Under the pieces are notes generated by a model that searched no databases, was not told the origin of the DNA, and saw only the letters and a program-made list of their open reading frames with translations. DNA of 64,000 bases from contig CACZBW010000004.1 of NCBI GenBank assembly GCA_902779575.1, forward strand, positions 124,001-188,000, in the 5' to 3' direction. The position numbers and the translations under genes are program-made. This DNA comes from an uncultured Lachnospiraceae bacterium. Lineage in GTDB: Bacteria > Bacillota > Clostridia > Lachnospirales > Lachnospiraceae. Below are positions 8,462-16,009 of the stretch, in pieces. How positions within the stretch are numbered: position 1 is the first letter of the stretch; each line of letters starts with the position of its first letter.

Positions 8462-9237
8462 GCACATATGTGATGAGCGACCTGCACGGATGCTTTGATG
8501 ATTTCCAGCAGCTTCTCATTCAGGCAGGTTTTTCGCCGGATGACCGGCTGATTGTCGCGGGCGACCTGATTGAGCGGGGACCGCAGACCTGGGAGATGCT
8601 CTGCTGGATGGAGAGCTGCCCGAAGAATGTTCTGCTGCTGAGAGGGAACCACGAAGAAGAGTTTATTTACAATATCAGTCTTCTGACACAGAAGGCCAGA
8701 ACGATGTATGCAGATCCGTCAAGTCCCCGGGATACGATAGATGCCTATCTGGAACTGTCTGAGGAGGATACGGGGTTCTTTGATTACTACGGGAGTATAC
8801 GCGAATTACTGGCAGATCATCCGGTTTCCCTCAGGGATCTGCAGCGCTGGAGCCGTCTTCTCATGACGCTGCCCTATACCTGCAGGATCCGTGTTAACGG
8901 CAGACTTTATATCATCGTCCATGCCGGCTATCTGGAGGATAAAAAACTCCTTCCGAAGGATTATCCCGGCCTTGAGTCATTTTATCTCTACGCCCGGGAG
9001 GAGGCCTGCCTGTACGGCGGGGTTCCGGGCGCCACAGTAATAGCCGGCCATACGCCGACCATTATTAAATCGGCTTTTGCCTATAACGGCGGCAGGGTAT
9101 ACCGCTGCAGCAGGAGCGATATGGTTTTTTATGATATTGACTGCGGCGCGGTTTTCCGGCGTCAGGGCGTGAAGGAGGCAAACATGGCCTGTCTTCGGCT
9201 GGAGGATGAGAAAACAGAATATCTCTGGAATAATTGA
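8458..9237 (+). CDS. Calcineurin-like metallophosphoesterase (PrpA/ApaH-type serine/threonine phosphatase)
   Basis: Bimetal phosphatase of 259 residues. All family motifs are visible in order: MSDLHGCFDD (D-x-H) at residues 6-15, GDLIERGPQ (GDxxxRG), LRGNHEEEF (GNHE), IVHAGYLED (H-A-G) and IAGHTPT (GHTPT). Characterised relatives dephosphorylate phosphoproteins or diadenosine tetraphosphate. The start codon overlaps the stop of the aldo/keto reductase, so both are made from one message. No transmembrane segment or signal peptide is seen, so it acts in the cytoplasm. Confidence 0.9.
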   Translation: MSTYVMSDLHGCFDDFQQLLIQAGFSPDDRLIVAGDLIERGPQTWEMLCWMESCPKNVLLLRGNHEEEFIYNISLLTQKARTMYADPSSPRDTIDAYLELSEEDTGFFDYYGSIRELLADHPVSLRDLQRWSRLLMTLPYTCRIRVNGRLYIIVHAGYLEDKKLLPKDYPGLESFYLYAREEACLYGGVPGATVIAGHTPTIIKSAFAYNGGRVYRCSRSDMVFYDIDCGAVFRRQGVKEANMACLRLEDEKTEYLWNN

Positions 9238-9414
9238 GACAACAATAGGCACGCATGATCCGGGAAGCACAGAACAATGGCAGCTTATGGCAATGTAACG
9301 ATCAGATCAGGATTTTCTCAGGTATATTTATTAAGGAGAGGGAACAACCCGGCTGACTGCAAAGCGAGACGGCAAAACGAATAGTATTTCACCGGACAGA
9401 GGAAGGAGTTCTTT

Positions 9415-10950
9415 ATGCGCTATTACATCGGACTGGATAACGGCGGAACAACCACAAAGGCTGCAATTTTTGACAGCAGAGGAAAGCAGCTTGGCAGCTG
9501 CAGCATGGAAACGGCAATGCTCACACCAAAGCCTGAGTTTATAGAGCGCGATATGGAAGAGATGTGGGACGCCAACTGCAGCGTAGTGAAGGGAGTGCTG
9601 GAGAAGACCGGCATCTCTCCGGATGACGTCGCAGGCATAGGGGTCTGCGGTCACGGAAAGGGACTCTATCTTTGGGGAAAGGACGGAAAGCCGGTGCGGA
9701 ACGGCATCATTTCCACCGACAACCGTGCCTACCGTTATGTCGATCAGTGGAGAGCGGACGGCACAGAGGAGAAAGTTTTCGCGCTTTCCTGCCAGCATAT
9801 CATGAACTGTCAGCCGGTTGCCCTGCTTGCCTGGCTGAAGGATCATGAACCGGACAGCTATGCCAATATCCGGTATGTGTTTGAATGCAAGGACTATGTG
9901 CGTTTCCGCCTGACCGGGGAAGCCAGAGGCGAGATCACGGATTATTCCGGGGCGAATCTGATGAACCTCCATACCCGCTCCTATGACAGGGAACTGCTTG
10001 AACTGTACGGAATCGGGGAAGTCGCCGATGCGCTTCCGCCTCTGTGCAGAGCGGACGAGATCGCCGGGTATGTGACTGCGGAAGCTGCCGCAAAATGCGG
10101 ACTGAAGGAGGGAACGCCGGTAGTCGGAGGTTTCTTCGACATCAATGCCTGCGCGGTTGCCTCCGGCGTGATTTATCCGGATCTTCTCTGCATGATCGCC
10201 GGGACCTGGTCCATCAATGAGTATGTGCGGACGGAGCCTGTCCTGGATGGGAAAGTGCAGATGAACTCGCTCTTCGCCCTGCCGGAATACTATCTGATTG
10301 AGGAATCCAGCGCGACCTCCGCCGGAAACAATGAATGGTTTGTAAAGCAGCTCCTTCCGGAGGCGCGCAGGGAAGCGAAGGAGAGCGGCGGAAATATCTA
10401 TGATATTGTGAACGGCTGGGTGGAAGAAGTCGGAACGGACAGCTTTGTACCGGTATTTCTGCCTTTCCTGATGGCTTCCAACGTACATCCGAACGCGAAG
10501 TCTGTTTTCGTCGGGATGAATGTTTCCCATACCCGCAAACACCTGGCCAGAAGCATCTATGAGGGAATCGCCTTCTGCCACCGATATCATGCTGAGAAAC
10601 TTCTTGCGACCATGTCCAAAGCCCCCAGGGCGATCCGCCTTTCCGGAGGCGCAGCCAAATCGCCGGTCTGGACGCAGATGTTCGCCGATGTAATGCAGCT
10701 CCCGGTGGAAACCGTGGCGGCCGATGAGGCGGGTGCGCTCGGCTGTGCCATCGCAGCGGCTGTTGCGGCAGGGGAGTACGGCAGTCTGTCAGAGGCGATT
10801 GAAAAGATGACGGTTATTTCCGAACCGGTTCTGCCGGATCCGCAGCGCAAAGCCATCTATGATAAAAAATACCATCTCTATCTGCGCACCATAGAATGCC
10901 TGGACGGACTCTGGGATGAAATGCAGGCTCTGGTGGAGGAGCAGAGCTGA
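9415..10950 (+). CDS. FGGY-family carbohydrate kinase (L-xylulose kinase-like)
   Basis: ATP-dependent sugar kinase of 511 residues. The N-terminal ATPase-fold phosphate-binding loop is YIGLDNGGTTTKAAIFDSRG; the second lobe has VVGGFFDINACAVASG and the C-terminal adenosine site RAIRLSGGAAKSPVWTQMFA. The short N-terminal domain with GHGKGLYLWGKDGKPV and TDNRA resembles L-xylulose kinase (LyxK/SgbK) and related pentulose kinases more than glycerol or xylulokinases, but the substrate call is tentative. Ribosome binding site GAGGAAGGAG precedes the ATG. No isomerase or epimerase partner is adjacent, so the pathway cannot be read from context. Confidence 0.85.
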   Translation: MRYYIGLDNGGTTTKAAIFDSRGKQLGSCSMETAMLTPKPEFIERDMEEMWDANCSVVKGVLEKTGISPDDVAGIGVCGHGKGLYLWGKDGKPVRNGIISTDNRAYRYVDQWRADGTEEKVFALSCQHIMNCQPVALLAWLKDHEPDSYANIRYVFECKDYVRFRLTGEARGEITDYSGANLMNLHTRSYDRELLELYGIGEVADALPPLCRADEIAGYVTAEAAAKCGLKEGTPVVGGFFDINACAVASGVIYPDLLCMIAGTWSINEYVRTEPVLDGKVQMNSLFALPEYYLIEESSATSAGNNEWFVKQLLPEARREAKESGGNIYDIVNGWVEEVGTDSFVPVFLPFLMASNVHPNAKSVFVGMNVSHTRKHLARSIYEGIAFCHRYHAEKLLATMSKAPRAIRLSGGAAKSPVWTQMFADVMQLPVETVAADEAGALGCAIAAAVAAGEYGSLSEAIEKMTVISEPVLPDPQRKAIYDKKYHLYLRTIECLDGLWDEMQALVEEQS

Positions 10951-11080
10951 GGCGGAATGCACTCTGAACCCCAGCACAGTGCGGATCAGGGAGAATACTT
11001 CCGCTGTCTGCCGCACAGTGATTCTCCGCGGAAAAAGGAAGTCAGCCGGGTGGAAATATAAACCCTGAGTGTGGAAATAA

Positions 11081-11220
11081 ATGGTTACTATTCACGGCCT
11101 GTTTGAAATCAGGTTCTGGTTCGTCGTGCTTGCACGTAAGAAACAGGTTCTGATTTCAAATGAGGCCTGCGAAGCAGGAACTTGTGGTCTGATGTGTGGA
11201 GGGCCGTGAATCGTAACAAT
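11081..11220. repeat. 140-bp hairpin-forming repeat (MITE-like element)
   Basis: Ends are imperfect inverted repeats of 19 bp (left 11081-11099, right 11202-11220, 17 of 19 matching, core ATTCACGGCC). An inner perfect 11-bp inverted repeat, TTTGAAATCAG / CTGATTTCAAA, lies at 11102-11112 and 11150-11160. There is no coding capacity. Parts recur at 13901-13929 and near 37653-37668. With the inverted repeat at 11258-11294 it fills most of the 366-base gap before nrfA. Confidence 0.65.
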
Positions 11221-11257
11221 AAATGGCGGAAAAAGGATCTTGCCAGATAAGCGCTTT

Positions 11258-11294
11258 GTATGATAAGCTAGAAATTAACAAGAAATTATCATAC
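11258..11294. promoter_or_regulatory. Inverted repeat upstream of nrfA
   Basis: GTATGATAA and TTATCATAC form a perfect 9-bp inverted repeat with a 19-base spacer, ending about 8 bases before the AGGAGG ribosome binding site of nrfA. It could be an operator or an RNA hairpin that controls translation. Confidence 0.4.
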
Positions 11295-11316
11295 TTCTTT
11301 TCAGGAGGGAATACAG

Positions 11317-12459
11317 ATGAGAAAACTGTGCTTTGCTTTATCAGCTGCCGCTGCGCTGGCCGGTTTATGTATGACAGCGGAAGCGGGCAGCGTACTTCCG
11401 TCCGTTATGGAGTCTTATGAGAAGAATGCTGATAACAGCTATTCCGTCAGCTATCTGGAAGAAGATCCCTATCTGGTTAACATCTACGAAGGCTATGGCT
11501 TTGCAAAGGATTACGGCAGCGCCCGCGGACACGCCTATGTTCTGGAGGACGTGGGGAAGACCGAACGGCCGCACGCCCTGGCCAACTGCCTGACCTGCAA
11601 GACTGCGGACTTCACGAAGCTTGTCAATGATCTCGGAGAGGACGCCTACTCCCTTGAGTTTGAAAGCCTCTTTCCGGATATGCATGAGAATGTCGGCTGC
11701 TATAGCTGTCATGAGGATAAGATCGCGGACGGCGAACTTGTTCTGACCCATGATTATACGCTGGCGGCAATCGGCGATGAGATGGGGGACGGCATCGCTC
11801 CGGCGATTGCGGTATGCGGACAGTGCCATACCGAGTACTACTTCAAGCCGGAAAACAAGGCGACGAATGTTCCCTATACGGACATCGCGAGCATGGATCC
11901 GGCCGCGGAACTTGCCTATTATGATGAGATGGGTTTTGCGGACTGGGTACAGGAAAGCACCGGTACGCCCCTGCTGAAGGCCCAGCATCCGGAGATCGAG
12001 ACAGTGCTCGGCGAGGGCAGCGTCCATGCGAAGATGGGGCTGAGCTGCGCGGACTGCCATATGGAGAAAGCTGAGGCGGAGGACGGCAGCTATAAGAGCC
12101 ATTACCTGCAGAGCCCGCTGAACAGCGAGGCGATCCTGGAGACCTGTGCCGCATGCCATAAGGATACGGATATGGCGGAGAAGGTTCACGCGGTTCAGGC
12201 AGAAGTCACCGCGAGAGAGACCGAGGTCGGTGAGAAGCTTTCCGCGCTGAAGGATAAGCTCGCTGAGGCGGTCGCCGGAGGGGAGTATTCGGAGGAGGAA
12301 CTGGACGAGATCCGCAAGCTCCACCGTACAGCCCAGTGGTTCTTTGATTACGATTACGTAGAGAACAGCGAAGGTGCCCACAATTCCACGCTTGCAAAGA
12401 AATGTCTGGATACTGCGGAAGCAGTGATCGATGAAGCGATGGAGAAGTTCAAGTCATAA
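11317..12459 (+). CDS. nrfA: Cytochrome c nitrite reductase, catalytic subunit (ammonia-forming, pentaheme)
   Basis: Reduces nitrite to ammonium with six electrons outside the membrane. The 380-residue protein has a hydrophobic N-terminal export segment (about residues 4-23) and five heme-binding sites: CLTCK at 91-95, the lysine-ligated active-site heme diagnostic for NrfA, then CYSCH (128-132), CGQCH (167-171), CADCH (244-248) and CAACH (277-281). It is shorter than the ~450-480 residues of proteobacterial NrfA. No nrfH quinol dehydrogenase is adjacent, so the electron donor is unclear; the N-terminal segment may remain as an anchor. An AGGAGG site precedes the ATG. A terminator follows at 12476-12510, then the ResB/CcsA genes needed to attach its hemes. 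Confidence 0.93.
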   Translation: MRKLCFALSAAAALAGLCMTAEAGSVLPSVMESYEKNADNSYSVSYLEEDPYLVNIYEGYGFAKDYGSARGHAYVLEDVGKTERPHALANCLTCKTADFTKLVNDLGEDAYSLEFESLFPDMHENVGCYSCHEDKIADGELVLTHDYTLAAIGDEMGDGIAPAIAVCGQCHTEYYFKPENKATNVPYTDIASMDPAAELAYYDEMGFADWVQESTGTPLLKAQHPEIETVLGEGSVHAKMGLSCADCHMEKAEAEDGSYKSHYLQSPLNSEAILETCAACHKDTDMAEKVHAVQAEVTARETEVGEKLSALKDKLAEAVAGGEYSEEELDEIRKLHRTAQWFFDYDYVENSEGAHNSTLAKKCLDTAEAVIDEAMEKFKS

Positions 12460-12475
12460 TTTATAACAGGATGTC

Positions 12476-12510
12476 AGGAAGCCGCCGGATTTTCTGGCGG
12501 CTTCCTTTTT
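12476..12510 (+). terminator. Rho-independent terminator after nrfA
   Basis: Stem AGGAAGCCGCC / GGCGGCTTCCT with a T-run, starting 17 bases after the nrfA stop. It implies that the downstream resB/ccsA pair depends on read-through or a separate promoter. Confidence 0.8.
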
Positions 12511-12593
12511 CCTGCGCATTGTCTGCGCGGGACCGGATGGGGAGATTTAAAAACGTCTCTGTCCGGCTGCGGAATGATCGGAGCCGGTATCAT

Positions 12594-13856
12594 ATGAAAA
12601 AGATTGCCCGGATTGTTTTCTCTATGAAATTTGCCCTGGCGCTGTTGGGGATTCTGCTGGCTGCCTGTCTGGCAGGCAGCGTTATCCCGCAGGGGAAGGA
12701 AGCGTCCTACTATCTGTCAGAGTATTCGGAACAGGCCGGCGGAGCCATCCTTGCGCTCGGACTGGATGACGTGTTTCACTGCGCATGGTTTGTGCTGCTG
12801 GCTGTTGTGCTGTGCCTGAATCTGACCGGCTGCAATATCGTCCATTTCCCTTCGCTTCTTGAGCGAAGCCGGAATGGATTCAGCCCTGAGAGGTATAAGC
12901 GTTCCGGCCGCGCAAAGGAACTGTCTGTGAGCGGCTCTCCGGAAGAACTGTTTGAGTCCTGCGGCTTTCACAGGCTCGTCCGGGGAACAGGCGGGGACGG
13001 AAAAGAGTATATCTACGGGGTAAAGAACAGGGCGGGGATCTGGGGAGCCTGGCTCTGCCATCTTGGCATGCTGATCGTTATTCTCGGTTTCGGCCTCGGA
13101 CAGATGAAGCAGGTCAGCTTCGCGGTGTACGGAGTGCCAGGGCAGACCAAAACCGTCGAAGGAACGGGATACGAACTGACCATAGATGACTTTGCGGTGG
13201 ATCTGCGCCCGGACGACACCGTGGAGCAGTACACGGCGTCCATCACGATGCGTGATACCGCGACAGGCGAAAGCCGGAGCGGGCAGACAAGCGTCAACCA
13301 CCCCGCGACGCTTTTCGGTATGCGCTGTTATCAGAATTCAACCGGCTGGGCGGCGACGGTACAGGTCTGGAAAGAGGACCGGATGATTCAGGAAGAGGTT
13401 CTCTGCGCCGGAGAATATATGAATGTGGAGGATAAAGAAGGGCTTGCGGTGATGTTTGCCGCATTTTACCCGGATTATGCGGAAGGGGAGGACGGGATGC
13501 CGGGGACGGCCAGTTCGAAGCTGCAGAATCCGGCTTATCTCTACCGCCTGTATTACAGGAATGAAATCCTCGGAATGAATGTTCTCGGGGCAAAAGAAGC
13601 GATTACCGTGGACGCATACACGATTATTTTTACCGATTCGCAGAACTACACGCTGATTCAGATTAAGAGAGATCCCTTCACCTGGCTTGCGGCCATCGGA
13701 GCGGCGATCGTGATGACCGGACTGTTTTTCGCATTCTATCTGCGCACGGCTGAAGTGTACGCGGAACGGAAGGAGGACGGCAGCTGGTCAGTGTCGGGAT
13801 ACAGCAGGAAAGGCGGACCGGAATTTGAAGATCAGCTTAAGCAGTCTCAGGCATAA
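12594..13856 (+). CDS. resB: Cytochrome c biogenesis protein ResB (system II)
   Basis: Half of the ResB-ResC (CcsB-CcsA) heme-export and cytochrome c synthase complex. The 420-residue protein shows the family layout: a first helix in MKFALALLGILLAACLAGSV followed by the conserved IPQGKE motif, a second helix near residues 60-80 (WFVLLAVVLCLNLTGCN), a third near residues 155-175 (GAWLCHLGMLIVILGFGLG) with a candidate heme-ligand His, a large extracytoplasmic domain, and a last helix near residue 365. I start at the ATG at 12594; earlier in-frame starts lie within the nrfA terminator. It precedes ccsA and, with nrfA, forms a self-contained nitrite-respiration locus. Confidence 0.88.
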   Translation: MKKIARIVFSMKFALALLGILLAACLAGSVIPQGKEASYYLSEYSEQAGGAILALGLDDVFHCAWFVLLAVVLCLNLTGCNIVHFPSLLERSRNGFSPERYKRSGRAKELSVSGSPEELFESCGFHRLVRGTGGDGKEYIYGVKNRAGIWGAWLCHLGMLIVILGFGLGQMKQVSFAVYGVPGQTKTVEGTGYELTIDDFAVDLRPDDTVEQYTASITMRDTATGESRSGQTSVNHPATLFGMRCYQNSTGWAATVQVWKEDRMIQEEVLCAGEYMNVEDKEGLAVMFAAFYPDYAEGEDGMPGTASSKLQNPAYLYRLYYRNEILGMNVLGAKEAITVDAYTIIFTDSQNYTLIQIKRDPFTWLAAIGAAIVMTGLFFAFYLRTAEVYAERKEDGSWSVSGYSRKGGPEFEDQLKQSQA

Positions 13857-13900
13857 GCCCGAAGATGCGTTATATATGTAAGGCACGGATGGCCGGCGGC

Positions 13901-13929
13901 CTGATGTGCCAAGAGCCGTGGATCATAAC
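13901..13929. repeat. Partial copy of the 140-bp hairpin repeat
   Basis: About 22 of 29 bases match the right end of the element at 11081-11220 (CTGATGTG, then a GCCGTG-TC-TAAC core). It lies between resB and ccsA. Confidence 0.4.
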
Positions 13930-13981
13930 TGTACAGAAACAGAAAGAAACAGCAGGAAACAGAAGGAGGAAAGAGTGCCGG

Positions 13982-14812
13982 ATGAGCAGTGAACAGTTTT
14001 TGAATCTTGAGAATGTTTTGTTTACGGTCGCGATGATCGGATACCTGGCTGCCATGGTCCTGTACTGGCTCTTTTTCGTGCTGAAAAAGAACATGGTGGG
14101 AAAAGGCGCGGACTGTTTTGCAGCCGCAGCCTTCCTGCTTCATACAGGCGCGCTGGTGATCAGAGGAATCGGCGCGGGCAGGCTTCCGCTCTCCAACCAG
14201 TACGAATTCGCGACGAGCTTTGCATGGGGAATCTGCGCCTGCTACCTGTTTTTTCTGTGGAAATATAAATTCCGTGCTCTGGGCGCTTTCGTAACGCCGG
14301 TCATTTTCCTGGTAATCGGTTATGCCGCGATGCAGAGCAGGGAAGTACGGGAACTGATGCCTGCTTTAAGAAGCCACTGGCTTGCGATCCATGTCTCGTC
14401 GGCGATTATTTCCTACGGCGCGTTCGGCGTGTCTTTCGCGGTTTCCCTGATGTTTCTGATTCGTCAGGGAAAGGAGGACAGTCCTTTCTGGCAGGAGCAT
14501 ATTCCGGACGGAAAAAGACTTGACCTGATCAGCTACCGGGCTGTTTCTCTGGGATTTCTGTTCCTGACCTTTGTCATGATCTCCGGCGCAATCTGGGCGG
14601 AGCGGGCATGGGGCAGCTACTGGTCCTGGGATCCGAAGGAGACCTGGTCCCTGATTACCTGGATCATCTACGCCATCTACCTGCACCTGCGCATCTCCAG
14701 GGGCTGGAAGGGAAAGAGCGCCGCGCTCTTTGCCGTAATCGGGTTTATCTGCGTAATCTTCACCTATATCGGCGTCAATACCTTCCTGCCCGGAATTCAC
14801 AGTTACGCCTGA
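13982..14812 (+). CDS. ccsA: Cytochrome c biogenesis protein CcsA/ResC (system II)
   Basis: Membrane heme handler (276 residues) that with ResB joins heme to CxxCH/K sites outside the cell. It contains the tryptophan-rich WWD signature, here WGSYWSWDPKETWSLITWII, and nearby candidate heme-ligand histidines in HWLAIHVSS. About eight helices are expected. The ATG at 13982 is preceded by AAGGAGGAA about 11 bases upstream; the in-frame extension to 13865 crosses a repeat remnant and is rejected. The only visible client is NrfA. A CxxCK heme needs a dedicated lyase in some proteobacteria (NrfE); this pair may handle all five hemes. Confidence 0.9.
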   Translation: MSSEQFLNLENVLFTVAMIGYLAAMVLYWLFFVLKKNMVGKGADCFAAAAFLLHTGALVIRGIGAGRLPLSNQYEFATSFAWGICACYLFFLWKYKFRALGAFVTPVIFLVIGYAAMQSREVRELMPALRSHWLAIHVSSAIISYGAFGVSFAVSLMFLIRQGKEDSPFWQEHIPDGKRLDLISYRAVSLGFLFLTFVMISGAIWAERAWGSYWSWDPKETWSLITWIIYAIYLHLRISRGWKGKSAALFAVIGFICVIFTYIGVNTFLPGIHSYA

Positions 14813-14884
14813 AAATGTCCGCAGACATTCGGCTGCTGCCGGACTCTCTTCCGGGGGTGCGGACAGAAGCTGAGAACCGCCGGG

Positions 14885-14927
14885 GCAGGCGGCAGCCGGA
14901 AGACAGTCGGAGCAGGCGGCAGCCGGA
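14885..14927. repeat. 16-bp direct repeat between convergent genes
   Basis: GCAGGCGGCAGCCGGA occurs at 14885-14900 and 14912-14927 (period 27) in the short gap between ccsA and the LysR gene. Function unknown. Confidence 0.6.
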
Positions 14928-14937
14928 GAGAGGGTGG

Positions 14938-15849
14938 TCAGACGAAGCTGCGGACCACTTCTATAAATTCCTTCGCATAGCTGGAAAGATAGCTTCCTTT
15001 GCGCGCCGCCGCGACGAAATCGCAGAGCGTGCGGGTACGGCCGAAGCTGTAGCATTCGACCGGCAGGCTTTCCGCGCTGTGTCTGAGGTGTGTTTCAAAC
15101 ACGAAGGAAACGCCGTAGCCGCGGGCTGTAAGCCCGATGATTGCCGGAATATTGGACGAGTACATAACATTGTTCAGCTGGATTTTATTTTCCCGCAGGA
15201 TTCCGTCCATGATCTGGCGGGTACGCTGCTGCGGCTGCATCATCAGTACGCGCTCGTTTTCCAGAGCCGCCAGGTCCAGTTTCGGGTAGGGACTGTGCGG
15301 ATTCGGGACAGCCTGCCTTCCCAGGGGATGGTCCCTGCAGGTGCAGATCAGGAGTTCCTCGGACGCGAGGGTGTGATAGTCGATGACGGGATTGATGACG
15401 TCCGGTTTACTGTAAAAAGCGATATCAACCTGGCCGGAGAGAAGTCTCCGGTCATTTTCTTCCGAGCTGCCCTCGACGACATTGACTTTCACATTCGGAA
15501 AGCTGCTCCGGAAGGCAGGGAGGACGCAGGGGACCATATAGGAACAGCGCATCTTCGCGAACGCGACGTTCAGAATGCCCACGTCTCTCTTGAGGATATC
15601 CGCCATTTCCGCATCCAGGTCTTCCTTCAGGCGCAGGATCATAGCTGCTTTCTCAACGTATCGCTCCCCCACGTAGGTCAGTACATACCGGCTTCCCAGT
15701 TTCCGGAACAGGGGAAGGCCCAGTTCCGCCTCCAGCGTATTCAGGAATTTGCTCAGAGTCGGCTGGCCGACATAGAGTGACTCCGCTGCCTTGGTCAGGT
15801 TCTGGTATTCCGCGATTGCCAGAACATAGGTCATTTTCCGAAAATCCAT
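14938..15849 (-). CDS. LysR-family transcriptional regulator
   Basis: DNA-binding regulator of 303 residues. The winged HTH lies at residues 1-60 (MDFRKMTYVLAIAEYQNLTK, then LYVGQPTLSKFLNTLEAELG) and the effector-binding domain covers roughly residues 90-300. I start at the ATG at 15849, preceded by GGAGAGCAGGAAA; an in-frame ATG five codons upstream (15864) is possible. It is divergent from the secreted flavin reductase at 16010, so it probably controls that gene in response to a small acid ligand, as LysR proteins commonly regulate a divergent neighbour. A candidate operator with two overlapping dyads lies at 15894-15921. Confidence 0.9.
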   Translation of the reverse strand: MDFRKMTYVLAIAEYQNLTKAAESLYVGQPTLSKFLNTLEAELGLPLFRKLGSRYVLTYVGERYVEKAAMILRLKEDLDAEMADILKRDVGILNVAFAKMRCSYMVPCVLPAFRSSFPNVKVNVVEGSSEENDRRLLSGQVDIAFYSKPDVINPVIDYHTLASEELLICTCRDHPLGRQAVPNPHSPYPKLDLAALENERVLMMQPQQRTRQIMDGILRENKIQLNNVMYSSNIPAIIGLTARGYGVSFVFETHLRHSAESLPVECYSFGRTRTLCDFVAAARKGSYLSSYAKEFIEVVRSFV

Positions 15850-15893
15850 TTTCCTGCTCTCCATCCGTCATAACAGGGCTCCGCAATCATTCT

Positions 15894-15921
15894 ATAACGG
15901 AATAGTTATTATGAAAACTAT
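15894..15921. promoter_or_regulatory. Candidate LysR operator in the divergent promoter
   Basis: Two dyads share the bases GTTAT: ATAAC-N6-GTTAT (15894-15909) and ATAGTT-N8-AACTAT (15902-15921). Overlapping A/T-rich dyads of this type fit a LysR recognition and activation site between a divergent regulator and target. Confidence 0.45.
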
Positions 15922-16009
15922 GAATTTTTGTTTTCCGCCCTCTGTGTTAGGATAAAAGTACAGGCAGGCGGATGCCTGACAGAAAAGGAATGATTGAAGG
16001 AGGATATCT

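Noticed and set aside
9331-10590. 419-codon open frame antisense to the sugar kinase
   Set aside because: It mirrors the codon positions of the kinase on the other strand, has no ribosome binding site and no recognisable motif. Similar long antisense frames opposite 25248-26558, 22476-23747, 43898-45289, 46000-47610 and 47351-48769 were rejected for the same reason.
11317-11400. Lipoprotein signal on NrfA
   Set aside because: The N-terminal Cys18 is preceded by Leu-Ala-Gly-Leu, so the residue at -1 is Leu, not Gly/Ala/Ser; no lipobox.
12471-12593. Longer ResB start at 12471
   Set aside because: It would place translation initiation within the nrfA terminator hairpin and adds a basic N-terminus without ribosome binding site.
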